The notes: generated by a model from the sequence alone, not told the origin. A stretch of 33,004 nt of DNA from a bacterium (GCA_020625875.1 JAHLAX010000044.1:1-33004); one strand, 5' to 3'. Counted from the first letter of the stretch, positions 8,482-15,680 are shown. Numbers and translations are program-made.

Positions 8482-8977
8482 GCCTTCCCCCGTTGGGGGA
8501 AGGTGTCGCGCCGCAGGCGTGACGGATGAGGGCATTACAAATCTAAATGCTTGTATATATCCTCACATACTCCTCTAAAATTTGTGTTAATCTCTAAATT
8601 CGTATATCTTAGTACCGTTAAACCAAATACTTCTTTTAAAAAACAGTCTCGCTCAGTATCCTTATTAATCTGATTATCATCATCATAATGTTGAGAGCCG
8701 TCTAATTCAATTACCAGTTTTGCCGAAGAACAATAGAAATCAACAATATAACTTCCTATTACTTTTTGTCTGTTAAAATTACAAGGCAAATCTTTTAAGA
8801 AATCATACCACAGATGTTTTTCTTCTTTAGTCGGATTCTTTCGTAACTCCTGAGCAACCTTTGTTAAGTCTTTTATGTAATCGGGTTTTTTATCAAACAA
8901 TTCCATACTACTGTTGCCCTCATCCGACCAATTCGCCTCATAGGCGAATTGCCCACCTTCCCCCACAGGGGGAAGGC
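8482..8977 (+). mobile_element. Family B element, copy B1, carrying a DUF559 gene
   Basis: The left end (8482-8533) starts with the palindrome CCTTCCCCC-GTT-GGGGGAAGG and closes with GGATGAGGGC. The right end (8916-8977) is the inverted counterpart, GCCCTCATCC to CCTTCCCCC-ACA-GGGGGAAGG. Each end also holds a variable hairpin: GTCGCGCC/GGCGTGAC on the left, CAATTCGCC/GGCGAATTG on the right. Between the ends lies one gene of the DUF559 endonuclease-like family. The element ends 10 nt after the PBP stop codon. No transposase is present, so it would have to be moved in trans. I infer a cargo-bearing relative of the two non-coding copies around mutS2. Confidence 0.75.
8535..8906 (-). CDS. DUF559 (Vsr/restriction-endonuclease-like) protein in repeat element
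   Basis: A 123-aa protein of the DUF559 family, a small single-domain group related to the very-short-patch-repair/PD-(D/E)XK nuclease fold. Visible features: LRKNPTKEEKHLWYDFL near the N-terminus, RQKVIGSYIVDFYC, then LVIELDGSQHY with the acidic residues of the putative active site, and VLRYTNLEIN near the end. I chose the ATG at 8906. The longer frame to 8987 would translate the repeat end itself (LPPVGEGG), and GAGGG from the element's GGATGAGGGC stands just before 8906 as a ribosome binding site. The gene is enclosed by the inverted ends of B1, its stop lies 1 nt from the left end, and it interrupts the PBP-mraY junction. Biological role is unknown. Confidence 0.85.
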   Translation of the reverse strand: MELFDKKPDYIKDLTKVAQELRKNPTKEEKHLWYDFLKDLPCNFNRQKVIGSYIVDFYCSSAKLVIELDGSQHYDDDNQINKDTERDCFLKEVFGLTVLRYTNLEINTNFRGVCEDIYKHLDL

Positions 8978-8987
8978 TTTTTCTCAT

Positions 8988-11240
8988 TTAGTCATGTACA
9001 ACTGTCGAGCCGCCGAACTCTACGGTGATTACCGTGCCCGCGTCGACCTTTTTGCCCTCCGCGATACTCTGGGAGGTTGAAACGTCGTTGGCGTTCGTCG
9101 TCGCGCCCGAGATGCTGACGTTCAGCCCGTAAGCCGAGGCGATTGAGTTGACGGTGGAGACCGAATACCCTACAAGGCTCGGAACGGTGACTTTATCCGA
9201 TTTTGAAGCCTTATCGGTATAAAGTACAATGTTACCGCCTGTGGGAACCTTTGAAGCGGCGGCGGGAATCTGAGATATAACCTTATCTCCGCTGCCCTTG
9301 ACAGTGGTTTTAAAGCCGTCCGCCTTAGCCTGTGATTTAGCCTTGTCGACCGAAAGCCCGACATACGAGCCCGCGACAGTGTCAACGTACTGTTTTTCTT
9401 CGCTCGAGTACTCAGCCTGAATCTCAAGATAAGGAAGAACCTCGCTCATAATATTTACAAATACAGGAGCCGAAACAAGGCTGCCGTAGTAGTTGGCGCC
9501 CTTTGGCGTATCGAAGAATACAAGACACGCTACCTGAGGCTTATCAGCGGGAGCGAAGCCGCAGAACGAGGCGATATAGTCCTCGCTGCCGTCGGTTACG
9601 GTCAGCTTCTCGGATGTACCCGTCTTACCGCCGACGCGGTAACCCGCGATATAGCCGTTGTTTTTGCCGCCCTTTGTTGTGTTGCGCTCGAGGTAATCGC
9701 TCATCTGCTTTGAGACGCTCTGCGAAATAACCTGACGCTTGATTTTGGTCTCGTTGGTCTGAATAACGTTGCCGTTGGTGTCTGTTATCGACTTGACAAC
9801 ATATGGCTGAACAACCTTGCCGCCATTACATACAGCCGCGCAGGCTGTAACCATCTGTATAGGCGTGATCGAGAAGTTCTGTCCGAACGAGGCAACCGCG
9901 AGGTCGGTCTCGGACATTGTGCCGTCCTCGTTAAAGAACAGGTCGTCGGATTCACCCGGGAGGTCGATTCCCGTTTTTTCAGAGAAGCCGAACGCCTGAT
10001 AATATTTATAGAATCTCTTGGGGCCAAGCGACTGACCTATAGCGATAAACGCGGGGTTACAGGAGTTTGTAATCACCTGGAACAGGTTTTGGGTACCGTG
10101 ACCGCCGAGCTCGTGGCAGTGGATAGTATGGTCATAAATCGTAACCGAGCCCGCGCAGTCAAACGAGGAGTTGTCGCTGACGGTACCCTCGTTGAGAGCC
10201 ATTGAGGCTGTACACATCTTGAATACCGAACCTGGATAGTATGTATCGGCGATAGCCTTGTTACGCCACATAGCGCCCAGCGCCGCGCTCTCCGCCTCGG
10301 CGCGCTTCTTTGCGGTGGGCTGCTGAGCTATCTTTTGTTTGGCTTCCTTTGAAAGCTCGTAGGGCTCGTTGAGATTATAACCGTTCGCGGTTACGCAAGC
10401 GAGCAAGCCGCCCGTGTTTACGTCCATAATAATACAAACGCCGCGGTTCTTGACGTTGTTTTCGATAAGTCCCTGCTTCATATACTTCTCGGCGATTGAC
10501 TGGATTGTCTCGTCAATCGTCAGAGTGATGTTGTTGCCGTCCTTGGCGTCGACATTCTGCTTATACTGGAAGGGCATATCCGTCTGGTTGGCGTTGCGCG
10601 CGGTGATGATTCGCCCAGGCGTACCTGTCAGGTATTTATCGTACTGATACTCGACGCCCTCGAGTCCCTGGTCGTCCGAGCCCGTAAAGCCGATGACCGA
10701 CGAGGCGAGCTCGTTGTAGGGGTAGTAACGTCTGTAATCGTCAAACAGCGTGATAACGCTCGTGAGCTGAGGATATTTTTTCTCGAGCTTTTTAGCGAAT
10801 TTCAGTATAGCCTCACGCTCGTCGCTCTCGATTTTGCGCTTGACTATGACGTAATATGACTTTTGTTTTGTTTTTTCATAAACATTTTTATAGTCGAGAT
10901 CGAGAATTTTTGAGATATTCTCGGCGACATACCTGCGCTGTTCGTCCTTTTTGAGATAAGCGGGCGCGAGCACAACCTTCCAGACCGAGGCGCTCTGGGC
11001 GAGAATCTTGCCCTTTGTGTCATAAATAGTGCCGCGCTTGGCGTTGAGCTTGGTGTCGACAAGCTGCTGGTCCACGGCGAGCTCCTGAAGCTGGGGGCCC
11101 TGAATAAGAGTGAGATAGAGCAGTCTGAAGGCGACCGCGCCAAAGCCCACTATCAGAATTGTCAGAATCAACACCGTAGTGCGGAATCTGAGCTGCTGAA
11201 GAAGACCTTTTTTGTTTTTATTATCACGGTTCTTCGCCAT
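8988..11240 (-). CDS. ftsI: Class B penicillin-binding protein with two PASTA domains (FtsI/SpoVD type)
   Basis: Septal DD-transpeptidase that cross-links the glycan made by its SEDS partner. The product is 750 aa from the ATG at 11240, chosen because AAGGAG lies 7 nt before it; upstream in-frame ATGs at 11258 and 11339 would translate a repeat hairpin and lack a site. Layout: short basic N-terminus, one membrane anchor (about 20-42), PBP dimerisation domain, transpeptidase domain with SVFK (Ser338, Lys341), SCN (393-395) and KTGTS (from Lys539), then two PASTA domains (about 619-677 and 682-744). PASTA tails are typical of SpoVD and of Gram-positive division PBPs. No second class B PBP is in the cluster, so this one probably serves vegetative division. 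It is separated from ftsL by a terminator-like hairpin and a solitary family B end. Confidence 0.95.
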   Translation of the reverse strand: MAKNRDNKNKKGLLQQLRFRTTVLILTILIVGFGAVAFRLLYLTLIQGPQLQELAVDQQLVDTKLNAKRGTIYDTKGKILAQSASVWKVVLAPAYLKKDEQRRYVAENISKILDLDYKNVYEKTKQKSYYVIVKRKIESDEREAILKFAKKLEKKYPQLTSVITLFDDYRRYYPYNELASSVIGFTGSDDQGLEGVEYQYDKYLTGTPGRIITARNANQTDMPFQYKQNVDAKDGNNITLTIDETIQSIAEKYMKQGLIENNVKNRGVCIIMDVNTGGLLACVTANGYNLNEPYELSKEAKQKIAQQPTAKKRAEAESAALGAMWRNKAIADTYYPGSVFKMCTASMALNEGTVSDNSSFDCAGSVTIYDHTIHCHELGGHGTQNLFQVITNSCNPAFIAIGQSLGPKRFYKYYQAFGFSEKTGIDLPGESDDLFFNEDGTMSETDLAVASFGQNFSITPIQMVTACAAVCNGGKVVQPYVVKSITDTNGNVIQTNETKIKRQVISQSVSKQMSDYLERNTTKGGKNNGYIAGYRVGGKTGTSEKLTVTDGSEDYIASFCGFAPADKPQVACLVFFDTPKGANYYGSLVSAPVFVNIMSEVLPYLEIQAEYSSEEKQYVDTVAGSYVGLSVDKAKSQAKADGFKTTVKGSGDKVISQIPAAASKVPTGGNIVLYTDKASKSDKVTVPSLVGYSVSTVNSIASAYGLNVSISGATTNANDVSTSQSIAEGKKVDAGTVITVEFGGSTVVHD

Positions 11241-11264
11241 ATTCCTGCTCCTTTCCATATAATA

Positions 11265-11287
11265 GTCTTCCCCCGTTGGGGGAAGGC
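11265..11287 (+). repeat. Solitary family B terminal palindrome (B4)
   Basis: CTTCCCCC-GTT-GGGGGAAGG on its own, equal to the left (GTT) end of the family B elements with one changed base, and without inner sequence or partner end. It lies in the PBP leader, about 25 nt upstream of the start codon. Confidence 0.7.
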
Positions 11288-11297
11288 TTATAATAAT

Positions 11298-11331
11298 CCA
11301 AAAAAGAGTTAAGACATAAATCCTAACTCTT
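11298..11331 (-). terminator. Terminator-like hairpin between ftsL and PBP
   Basis: Minus strand AAGAGTTA, 12-nt loop, TAACTCTT, followed by further T (six in a row in all). The stem is AT-rich, so it is probably a partial terminator. It lies about 35 nt after the ftsL stop, inside what should be one operon. Confidence 0.5.
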
Positions 11332-11366
11332 ATTCCCATAACATATGTATTAAATTAAACCCGATG

Positions 11367-11882
11367 TTATGACCAAAGCCCCGTAATCGCGTCAATAACT
11401 TTCTGGAAGAAATTACGGTTGGCGTTCTCGGAAATCTCAGCCTTGTCACCCTTTGAGAGCGAAACATACTCCTTCTGAACATTACCCGCCTTGCTCATAC
11501 CGAGCTTTTCCTGAGCGTACTTCTCAATCTCGGAGGTAGAGAGCTTGGACTGGAGAGCCATCTGGTTTTGTGTATAGGTACTCTGTGTGTTTCTCAGAGT
11601 TTCCTCAGCGGCGATAATCTGCTGGTTAACCTCTGTGAGCTGTACCTGTCCGATAATAATAGCCGAAATAATAATAGTTACGGCCAAAGCCGCCACAGTC
11701 CCTACAAAGAGCTTGAAGGGGTTGTGTTTTCTTCTTCTGATTTTTATTAATGCTTCCTGAGGAAGGGTTACTACTTTATTATCTTGTTTATGTTTTTCAG
11801 TTTTTTCTTTTTTGGGCAGCTTCGGTGCGGTATTGTCCCTAAAAAGGTTCATATCGTATGCTGCGTTATTTTCATATGCCAT
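11367..11882 (-). CDS. ftsL: FtsL-like septum protein
   Basis: Small bitopic divisome protein expected to form a complex with FtsQ and the septal PBP/FtsW pair. The product is 171 aa: charged cytoplasmic N-terminus (1-55, Lys-rich), one membrane segment (about 57-79), then a coiled-coil stretch (about 80-118, QLTEVNQQII then ETLRNTQSTY) and a motif EIEKYAQEKLGM typical of FtsL/FtsB-type proteins. The sequence family is poorly conserved, so the call rests on architecture plus position between rsmH and the PBP gene. The ATG at 11882 follows GAGGT. A good promoter lies about 200 nt upstream. Confidence 0.85.
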   Translation of the reverse strand: MAYENNAAYDMNLFRDNTAPKLPKKEKTEKHKQDNKVVTLPQEALIKIRRRKHNPFKLFVGTVAALAVTIIISAIIIGQVQLTEVNQQIIAAEETLRNTQSTYTQNQMALQSKLSTSEIEKYAQEKLGMSKAGNVQKEYVSLSKGDKAEISENANRNFFQKVIDAITGLWS

Positions 11883-12023
11883 TCAAATTACCTCAACGGT
11901 TACCTATTATACATCATTTTTACGCGCTTATATTTCCTTAAGATAATATAGTTACATTTTGTTAAAAATTTCTTAATTCGATTACAGAATTTTCAATTTT
12001 CGAAAATCGAAATATACAGAATA

Positions 12024-12050
12024 TTGTGGTGTTAATCGGGGCTAACACAA
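12024..12050 (-). promoter_or_regulatory. Inverted repeat in the ftsL leader
   Basis: TTGTGTTA, eight nt, TAACACCACAA on the minus strand, downstream of the ftsL promoter. GTGTTA/TAACAC forms a 6-bp stem; CCACAATA also occurs twice in direct orientation around it. It could be an operator or leader hairpin. I do not recognise the regulator. Confidence 0.35.
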
Positions 12051-12088
12051 CCTATTGTGGTTCTGTGCCCTATTTACAAACTTGTTAT

Positions 12089-12117
12089 ATTTTACACTAA
12101 GCTGTTACAAATGTCTA
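12089..12117 (-). promoter_or_regulatory. Putative sigma-A promoter for ftsL and downstream dcw genes
   Basis: Minus strand TAGACA, 17 nt, TAAAAT, directly downstream of rsmH. Both hexamers match 5/6. It would start a ~200-nt leader ahead of ftsL. The remainder of the 250-bp gap holds only the inverted repeat and an ATTTTCGAAAAT palindrome. Confidence 0.6.
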
Positions 12118-12133
12118 TAGCTTAAAAGAAATT

Positions 12134-13060
12134 TCAGCACATTTTTTTACAAATTCTTAGTTTTGCACTTCTGGAGCGCGGATTTGCGGCCAATTCTTGT
12201 TCATTTGCCACAATAGGCTTTCTGGTGACTGCCTCAGCACGTGGCGTTTTGCCACATACGCATATAGGAAAGTCCTTCGGGCAGGTGCAGCCCTGATACC
12301 ATGAAGCCATTTTTTGCTTTACAATCCTGTCCTCAAGTGAGTGGAAAGTGATTACGGCAAGCCTGCCGCCCTTTGAAAGCAGCTCAAACGCGTCGTCGAG
12401 ACCTTTCTCAAGATAATCGAGCTCGTGATTGACCTCGATTCTCAACGCCTGAAAGGTTTTTCTGGCGGGGTGCCCCGCTCTTCTGACCTTTTCGGGAACC
12501 GAATTCCTGATGATTTCGGCGAGTTCAAAGGTGGTTTCGACAGTTTTTTCCTCTCGCGCCTTTACTATACCCTTGGCGATTGAGTTAGCGTACTTCTCCT
12601 CGCCGTAGGTAAAAATAATCCGCGCCAGCTCCGATTGCGGGAGCTTGTTCACCAAATCCTTTGCGCTTTCGCCCGACTGCGACATACGCATATCGAGCTC
12701 GGCGTCCTCATGAAATGAGAATCCGCGCTCGGGTGTATCGAGCTGATGGGACGAAACGCCGATGTCGAGCAGCACGCCGTCCACCCTGCAGATGCCTCTG
12801 TCTCGAAGCAGCGCCTTCATATTTGAAAAATTGCCTTTTATAATTATTGAGTTGTGATTATCTTTAAACCTCTGCTTAATTGTAGCTATAGCGTCGGGGT
12901 CCTGGTCGATTGAAATAAGCTTGCCCGAGCTCAGACGGCTCAGAATTTCAGCTGAATGACCGCCTCCGCCCGCGGTACCGTCAACATAGATACCGTTGGG
13001 CTTGATGTCAAGGCCGTCAACCGCCTCATTAAGCAGAACAGGTATATGCTTGAATTCCAT
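12134..13060 (-). CDS. rsmH: 16S rRNA (cytosine1402-N4)-methyltransferase RsmH (MraW)
   Basis: SAM-dependent methyltransferase acting on C1402 in the decoding centre of 16S rRNA. The product is 308 aa, the normal length. Motifs: HIPVLLNE at the N-terminus, VDGTAGGGGHS as the SAM loop, SIDQDPDA as the acidic strand, LLDIGVSSHQLD, HPARKTFQALRI, and FHSLEDRIVK near the end, closing with RSRSAKLR. The ATG at 13060 lies 19 nt after the mraZ stop, with only a modest AGGG before it, which suggests coupling to mraZ. In other bacteria MraZ represses this pair. Confidence 0.97.
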   Translation of the reverse strand: MEFKHIPVLLNEAVDGLDIKPNGIYVDGTAGGGGHSAEILSRLSSGKLISIDQDPDAIATIKQRFKDNHNSIIIKGNFSNMKALLRDRGICRVDGVLLDIGVSSHQLDTPERGFSFHEDAELDMRMSQSGESAKDLVNKLPQSELARIIFTYGEEKYANSIAKGIVKAREEKTVETTFELAEIIRNSVPEKVRRAGHPARKTFQALRIEVNHELDYLEKGLDDAFELLSKGGRLAVITFHSLEDRIVKQKMASWYQGCTCPKDFPICVCGKTPRAEAVTRKPIVANEQELAANPRSRSAKLRICKKMC

Positions 13061-13079
13061 ATCTGCTTTACCCTATATA

Positions 13080-13496
13080 TCAGAAATTGAGCATCGAGAG
13101 AGCCTCGTCGAGCGCGGGCTCGCTCTCGTTCATCATTTCGTCGAATTTATCCTTGTTCCAGATTTCGATGCGGTTATCCATACCGACAACCGCGGCTTCC
13201 TTATCGAGCGAGGCGATTTCGCGCAGGCTCTGGGGAATGATTACTCTGCCCTGAGCGTTGGGGCTGACCTCTATCGCCGTAGCGATAACATGGTAGCGCA
13301 GCGCCGTGGCGTTCTTGGCGGGCAGGCTCTTTATGCTGTCGCGCAGGTTCTCAAACTCATCGAGAGAAAGCACCTGTACGCATTTATTAAAGCCTTTTGA
13401 AATTATAAAAGTCTCGCCAAGCTGCTCTCTGAAGCGAGCGGGCAGAACGATTCTGCCTTTAGCGTCTATAGATTGAAACGTAGTACCCGAAAACAT
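13080..13496 (-). CDS. mraZ: Transcriptional regulator MraZ
   Basis: AbrB/SpoVT-fold DNA-binding protein that controls the dcw cluster. The product is 138 aa from the ATG at 13496; the start MFSGTTFQSIDAKGRIVLPARF is the conserved MraZ opening, and GGGAG precedes it, so the longer frame to 13568 is rejected. Two tandem swapped-hairpin repeats are visible: DAKGRIVLPARFREQLG (about 11-27) and NAQGRVIIPQSLREIA in the middle. The protein normally binds short direct repeats with a 10-bp period upstream of its own gene; such GTG repeats are present at 13535-13578. It is the first gene of the dcw cluster. Confidence 0.96.
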   Translation of the reverse strand: MFSGTTFQSIDAKGRIVLPARFREQLGETFIISKGFNKCVQVLSLDEFENLRDSIKSLPAKNATALRYHVIATAIEVSPNAQGRVIIPQSLREIASLDKEAAVVGMDNRIEIWNKDKFDEMMNESEPALDEALSMLNF

Positions 13497-13534
13497 CCTG
13501 CCGTCTCCCTTCATTAAAATTTCATCCGTTACGG

Positions 13535-13578
13535 CACATTTCGAGCCAATTCGAGCACAAATTGACACTAAATGCCAC
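13535..13578 (-). promoter_or_regulatory. Putative MraZ operator (10-bp-phased GTG repeats)
   Basis: On the minus strand GTG triplets begin at 13578, 13568 and 13558, a degenerate TGG follows at 13548, and another GTG at 13537. Three of the steps are exactly 10 bp and the last is 11. Known MraZ boxes are direct repeats with one-helical-turn spacing. These lie just downstream of the promoter, where binding would block transcription. Confidence 0.6.
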
Positions 13579-13588
13579 CGATGTAATC

Positions 13589-13617
13589 ATTATATACTAT
13601 CTGTAATGAAATTGCAA
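13589..13617 (-). promoter_or_regulatory. Putative sigma-A promoter for mraZ-rsmH
   Basis: Minus strand TTGCAA, 17 nt, TATAAT (perfect -10). The expected transcription start falls right before the GTG repeats assigned to MraZ, giving a ~85-nt leader. Confidence 0.65.
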
Positions 13618-13712
13618 GAAAAAAGTTACAGCATTTTTACTGAATATGCGAGCGGTTTTTTGGTACATTCGACAAATAGCGTCAATATTTTTCTAAGAAA
13701 GAAAAATATTGA

Positions 13713-13747
13713 CAGTAGTTAGTAGCTAGTTGTCAGTAGTCAGTATT
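13713..13747. repeat. Degenerate heptamer array
   Basis: Five 7-nt units: CAGTAGT, TAGTAGC, TAGTTGT, CAGTAGT, CAGTATT. It is the inverted counterpart of the array at 13834-13868; the two flank a hairpin-bearing stretch of about 90 bp. Confidence 0.7.
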
Positions 13748-13768
13748 TCACGCGACAAAGTTTTCGAA

Positions 13769-13798
13769 CAAAAAACAAGACATCTCCCGAGAGATGTC
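13769..13798 (-). terminator. Second terminator downstream of the coiled-coil gene
   Basis: Minus strand GACATCTC, loop TCGG, GAGATGTC, then TTGTTTTTTGT. It is a perfect 8-bp stem with a T-rich tail, about 100 bp beyond the first terminator. The rest of the 400-bp mraZ upstream gap contains only the two heptamer arrays and the mraZ promoter. Confidence 0.7.
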
Positions 13799-13833
13799 CT
13801 GCAAATTTTTATTATTCTAATGTTAACGCTTTA

Positions 13834-13868
13834 ACTAACTACTGACTACTAACTACTGACTACTAAAA
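13834..13868. repeat. Degenerate heptamer array abutting a terminator
   Basis: Units ACTAACT, ACTGACT, ACTAACT, ACTGACT, ACTAAAA, running into the A-tract of the terminator at 13865. The array at 74-108 behind ftsZ has the same order and the same fusion to a terminator. Confidence 0.75.
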
Positions 13869-13895
13869 AAAGAAGCCCCGACGGGCTTCTTTTTT
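13865..13895 (-). terminator. Intrinsic terminator of the coiled-coil gene
   Basis: AGAAGCCC, 4-nt loop, GGGCTTCT with T-runs on both sides, so it could work in both directions. It begins 2 nt after the stop codon of the gene at 13898-14368. Confidence 0.9.
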
Positions 13896-13897
13896 GA

Positions 13898-14368
13898 TTA
13901 TTTCATACTGCTCTTAAGGTTCTGGCGAGCCTTGCGGATTTCCTGAGCGTAAGATGTGATGCTCTCGTCTGTGCGGCGCATAATGTCCTCAACATAGGAG
14001 TTAGCAGCCTTGTGCATCTCGACAGACTTTTTCTTGGCGTCAGCCATAATGTCCTTAGCCTTTGCCTCAGCCGCGAGAGTAACCTCGTGCTGGCTTACCA
14101 TAATCTTGCGGCGCTCCTCAGCCTGACGGATAATCTCGTCGGCGTTGCGTCTTGCTTCTTCGATGATAGCGTCGCGGTCGGCAACGATGTTCTTTGCCAC
14201 GCTGATTTCTGTGGGAAGGTTGTCCTCGATTTCGTCAAGAATATCAAAAATACGGTCGCCCGAGATGATAACCTTCTTATCTCTCGACATAGGCACTGCC
14301 TTGGCGTCGTTGACCATATCCTGTAATTCAAGGATTAAATCTTCTACTCTCTTATCTAATCTGTCCAT
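13898..14368 (-). CDS. DivIVA/ATPase-subunit-like coiled-coil protein
   Basis: The product is 156 aa and soluble, almost entirely helical, rich in Ala, Glu, Lys and Arg. After a short start (about 1-50, with DRIFDILDEIEDNLP) it has a long heptad-type stretch of the kind EEARRNADEIIRQAEERR and AEAKAKDIMADAKKKS, the pattern seen in DivIVA tails and in V/F-type ATPase stalk subunits; databases often label such proteins simply ATPase. I see no nucleotide-binding motif. The ATG at 14368 has GGAGAG before it. It follows coaD by 97 nt on the same strand and ends in two terminators. In Clostridia such a gene is common after rsmD-coaD. Role is unknown; a link to cell-pole or division organisation is only a guess. 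Confidence 0.75.
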   Translation of the reverse strand: MDRLDKRVEDLILELQDMVNDAKAVPMSRDKKVIISGDRIFDILDEIEDNLPTEISVAKNIVADRDAIIEEARRNADEIIRQAEERRKIMVSQHEVTLAAEAKAKDIMADAKKKSVEMHKAANSYVEDIMRRTDESITSYAQEIRKARQNLKSSMK

Positions 14369-14465
14369 TTTCTCTCCACTCCTGTATTTTTAATTTTTTA
14401 TTATTTCTTTAAAGACGTTAAACGCGTTCGGAAGCGGCAAAAGCAACTCCCCTACAATTAACACC

Positions 14466-14945
14466 CTATTTTAACCTTTTTAAGATTTCATCATGCACGC
14501 ACTCGGGCACAAACGAGCTTATATCGCCGCCGAGAGAAGCTATCTGCTTGACTCCGCTGGAGCTCAGATACATATAGTCTGAGTTGGATGTCAGAAACAG
14601 CGTCTCCAAATCAGGATTAAGCTTTTTGTTAAACAGCGCCTGCTGAAATTCATATTCAAAGTCCGACACAGCCCTGAGACCTTTTACAATAGCCGTGATA
14701 CCGCGCTCGCGTGTATAATCGGCGAGCAAACCGTCAAACGCGACAATCTCAACATTCTCAAGCCCCGCTGTCGCCTTTTTGAGAAGCTCAATCCGCTCCT
14801 CGGTGGTGAAGCTGGGGTTCTTGGCGGGATTGTTGAGTACGCCGACAACAACGCTGTCAAACATCTTTGACGCTCTGGTGATAATATCAACGTGACCTAA
14901 TGTAACAGGGTCAAAACTGCCGGGACAAATTACCTTTGTTTTCAT
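14466..14945 (-). CDS. coaD: Phosphopantetheine adenylyltransferase CoaD
   Basis: Transfers AMP from ATP to 4'-phosphopantetheine, the penultimate step of coenzyme A synthesis. The product is 159 aa, the normal length. The nucleotidyltransferase signature GSFDPVTLGH is at residues 9-18 (His18 catalytic); VKGLRAVSDFEYE and SSSGVKQIA are the later conserved blocks. Its ATG overlaps the rsmD stop by one base (TAATG), so the two are translationally coupled. rsmD-coaD is a widespread Firmicute pair. Confidence 0.98.
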   Translation of the reverse strand: MKTKVICPGSFDPVTLGHVDIITRASKMFDSVVVGVLNNPAKNPSFTTEERIELLKKATAGLENVEIVAFDGLLADYTRERGITAIVKGLRAVSDFEYEFQQALFNKKLNPDLETLFLTSNSDYMYLSSSGVKQIASLGGDISSFVPECVHDEILKRLK

Positions 14946-15490
14946 TAAACATAATCCTTATGTCTGTACATAGTTACTTTTATTTTACCATAGTGTTTCT
15001 GTCTGTCAAGCATAAATTCACCATAATTTTGCAAAATGTCCTCATTTTCTTCATTTTCGGCAATTATTACGCCTGTTTTTTTCACTTTTTCGGCAATTAT
15101 GGGCAAAGCTTTTTGCAATAAACCTGTTCCGAACGGCGGGTCAAGATACACAATGTCGAAAGGCTCGACTATTGTATCTATAAAAGTAAGGCTGTCGGCG
15201 TGAAGAACCTTCGCCTTGTCATAGAGCCCCGCTGTGTTGAGATTTTTTCGAACTATATCGACGGATTTGCGGCTTTTATCGACAAACGTAGCCGATTTTG
15301 CCCCGCGGCTGAGGGCTTCTATGCCCATCTGACCGCTGCCCGCGAACAAATCAAGAAAGCTTCTGCCCTCTATATCAAATTGTATGGCTGAAAAAACCGC
15401 CTCTTTAACCTTATCAGTCGTCGGACGAACGTCGTCGCCCGCGAGTGTCTCGAGCTTTCTGCCCCTTGCGGAGCCTGTTATTACGCGCAT
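14945..15490 (-). CDS. rsmD: 16S rRNA (guanine966-N2)-methyltransferase RsmD
   Basis: SAM-dependent methyltransferase of G966 in 16S rRNA. The product is 181 aa from the ATG at 15490, which gives the standard start MRVITGSARGR and has AAAGGA before it; the longer frame reads into element A6 and is rejected. DLFAGSGQMGIEALSRGA is the SAM-binding loop and DPPFGTG is the catalytic DPPF motif. It is followed directly by coaD and separated from uvrC by A6. Confidence 0.96.
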   Translation of the reverse strand: MRVITGSARGRKLETLAGDDVRPTTDKVKEAVFSAIQFDIEGRSFLDLFAGSGQMGIEALSRGAKSATFVDKSRKSVDIVRKNLNTAGLYDKAKVLHADSLTFIDTIVEPFDIVYLDPPFGTGLLQKALPIIAEKVKKTGVIIAENEENEDILQNYGEFMLDRQKHYGKIKVTMYRHKDYV

Positions 15491-15511
15491 TTTATAAATC
15501 CTTTCATATAT

Positions 15512-15677
15512 GTACCCCCTTTTAAGGGGGTAAAAATCGCTAAGCATTTATGCTTCGATTTTTGGGGGTCGTATAGCGCAGCGGTCCTCTTTATGAAAGT
15601 TCATAACGAGGATGGACAATCCCCGCAAATTGGCTCGCTACGTTCGCAACAATTTGCACCCCTTTAAAAAGGGGTAC
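15512..15677 (+). repeat. Family A element, copy A6
   Basis: Complete copy. Left hairpin AAAAATCG/CGATTTTT with inner AAGCAT/ATGCTT (A5 has AAGCGT/ACGCTT, a paired change). Right hairpin GCAAATTG/CAATTTGC. It lies between uvrC and rsmD and ends only 3 nt past the uvrC stop. Confidence 0.9.
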
Positions 15678-15680
15678 AAA

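Noticed and set aside
8907..8987. N-terminal extension of the DUF559 protein to 8987
   Set aside because: Its residues (LPPVGEGG and following) come from the element's right end; the family domain begins after 8906.
11241..11339. N-terminal extension of the PBP to 11339
   Set aside because: It would translate the terminator-like hairpin and the solitary repeat end; the ATG at 11240 has the proper AAGGAG.
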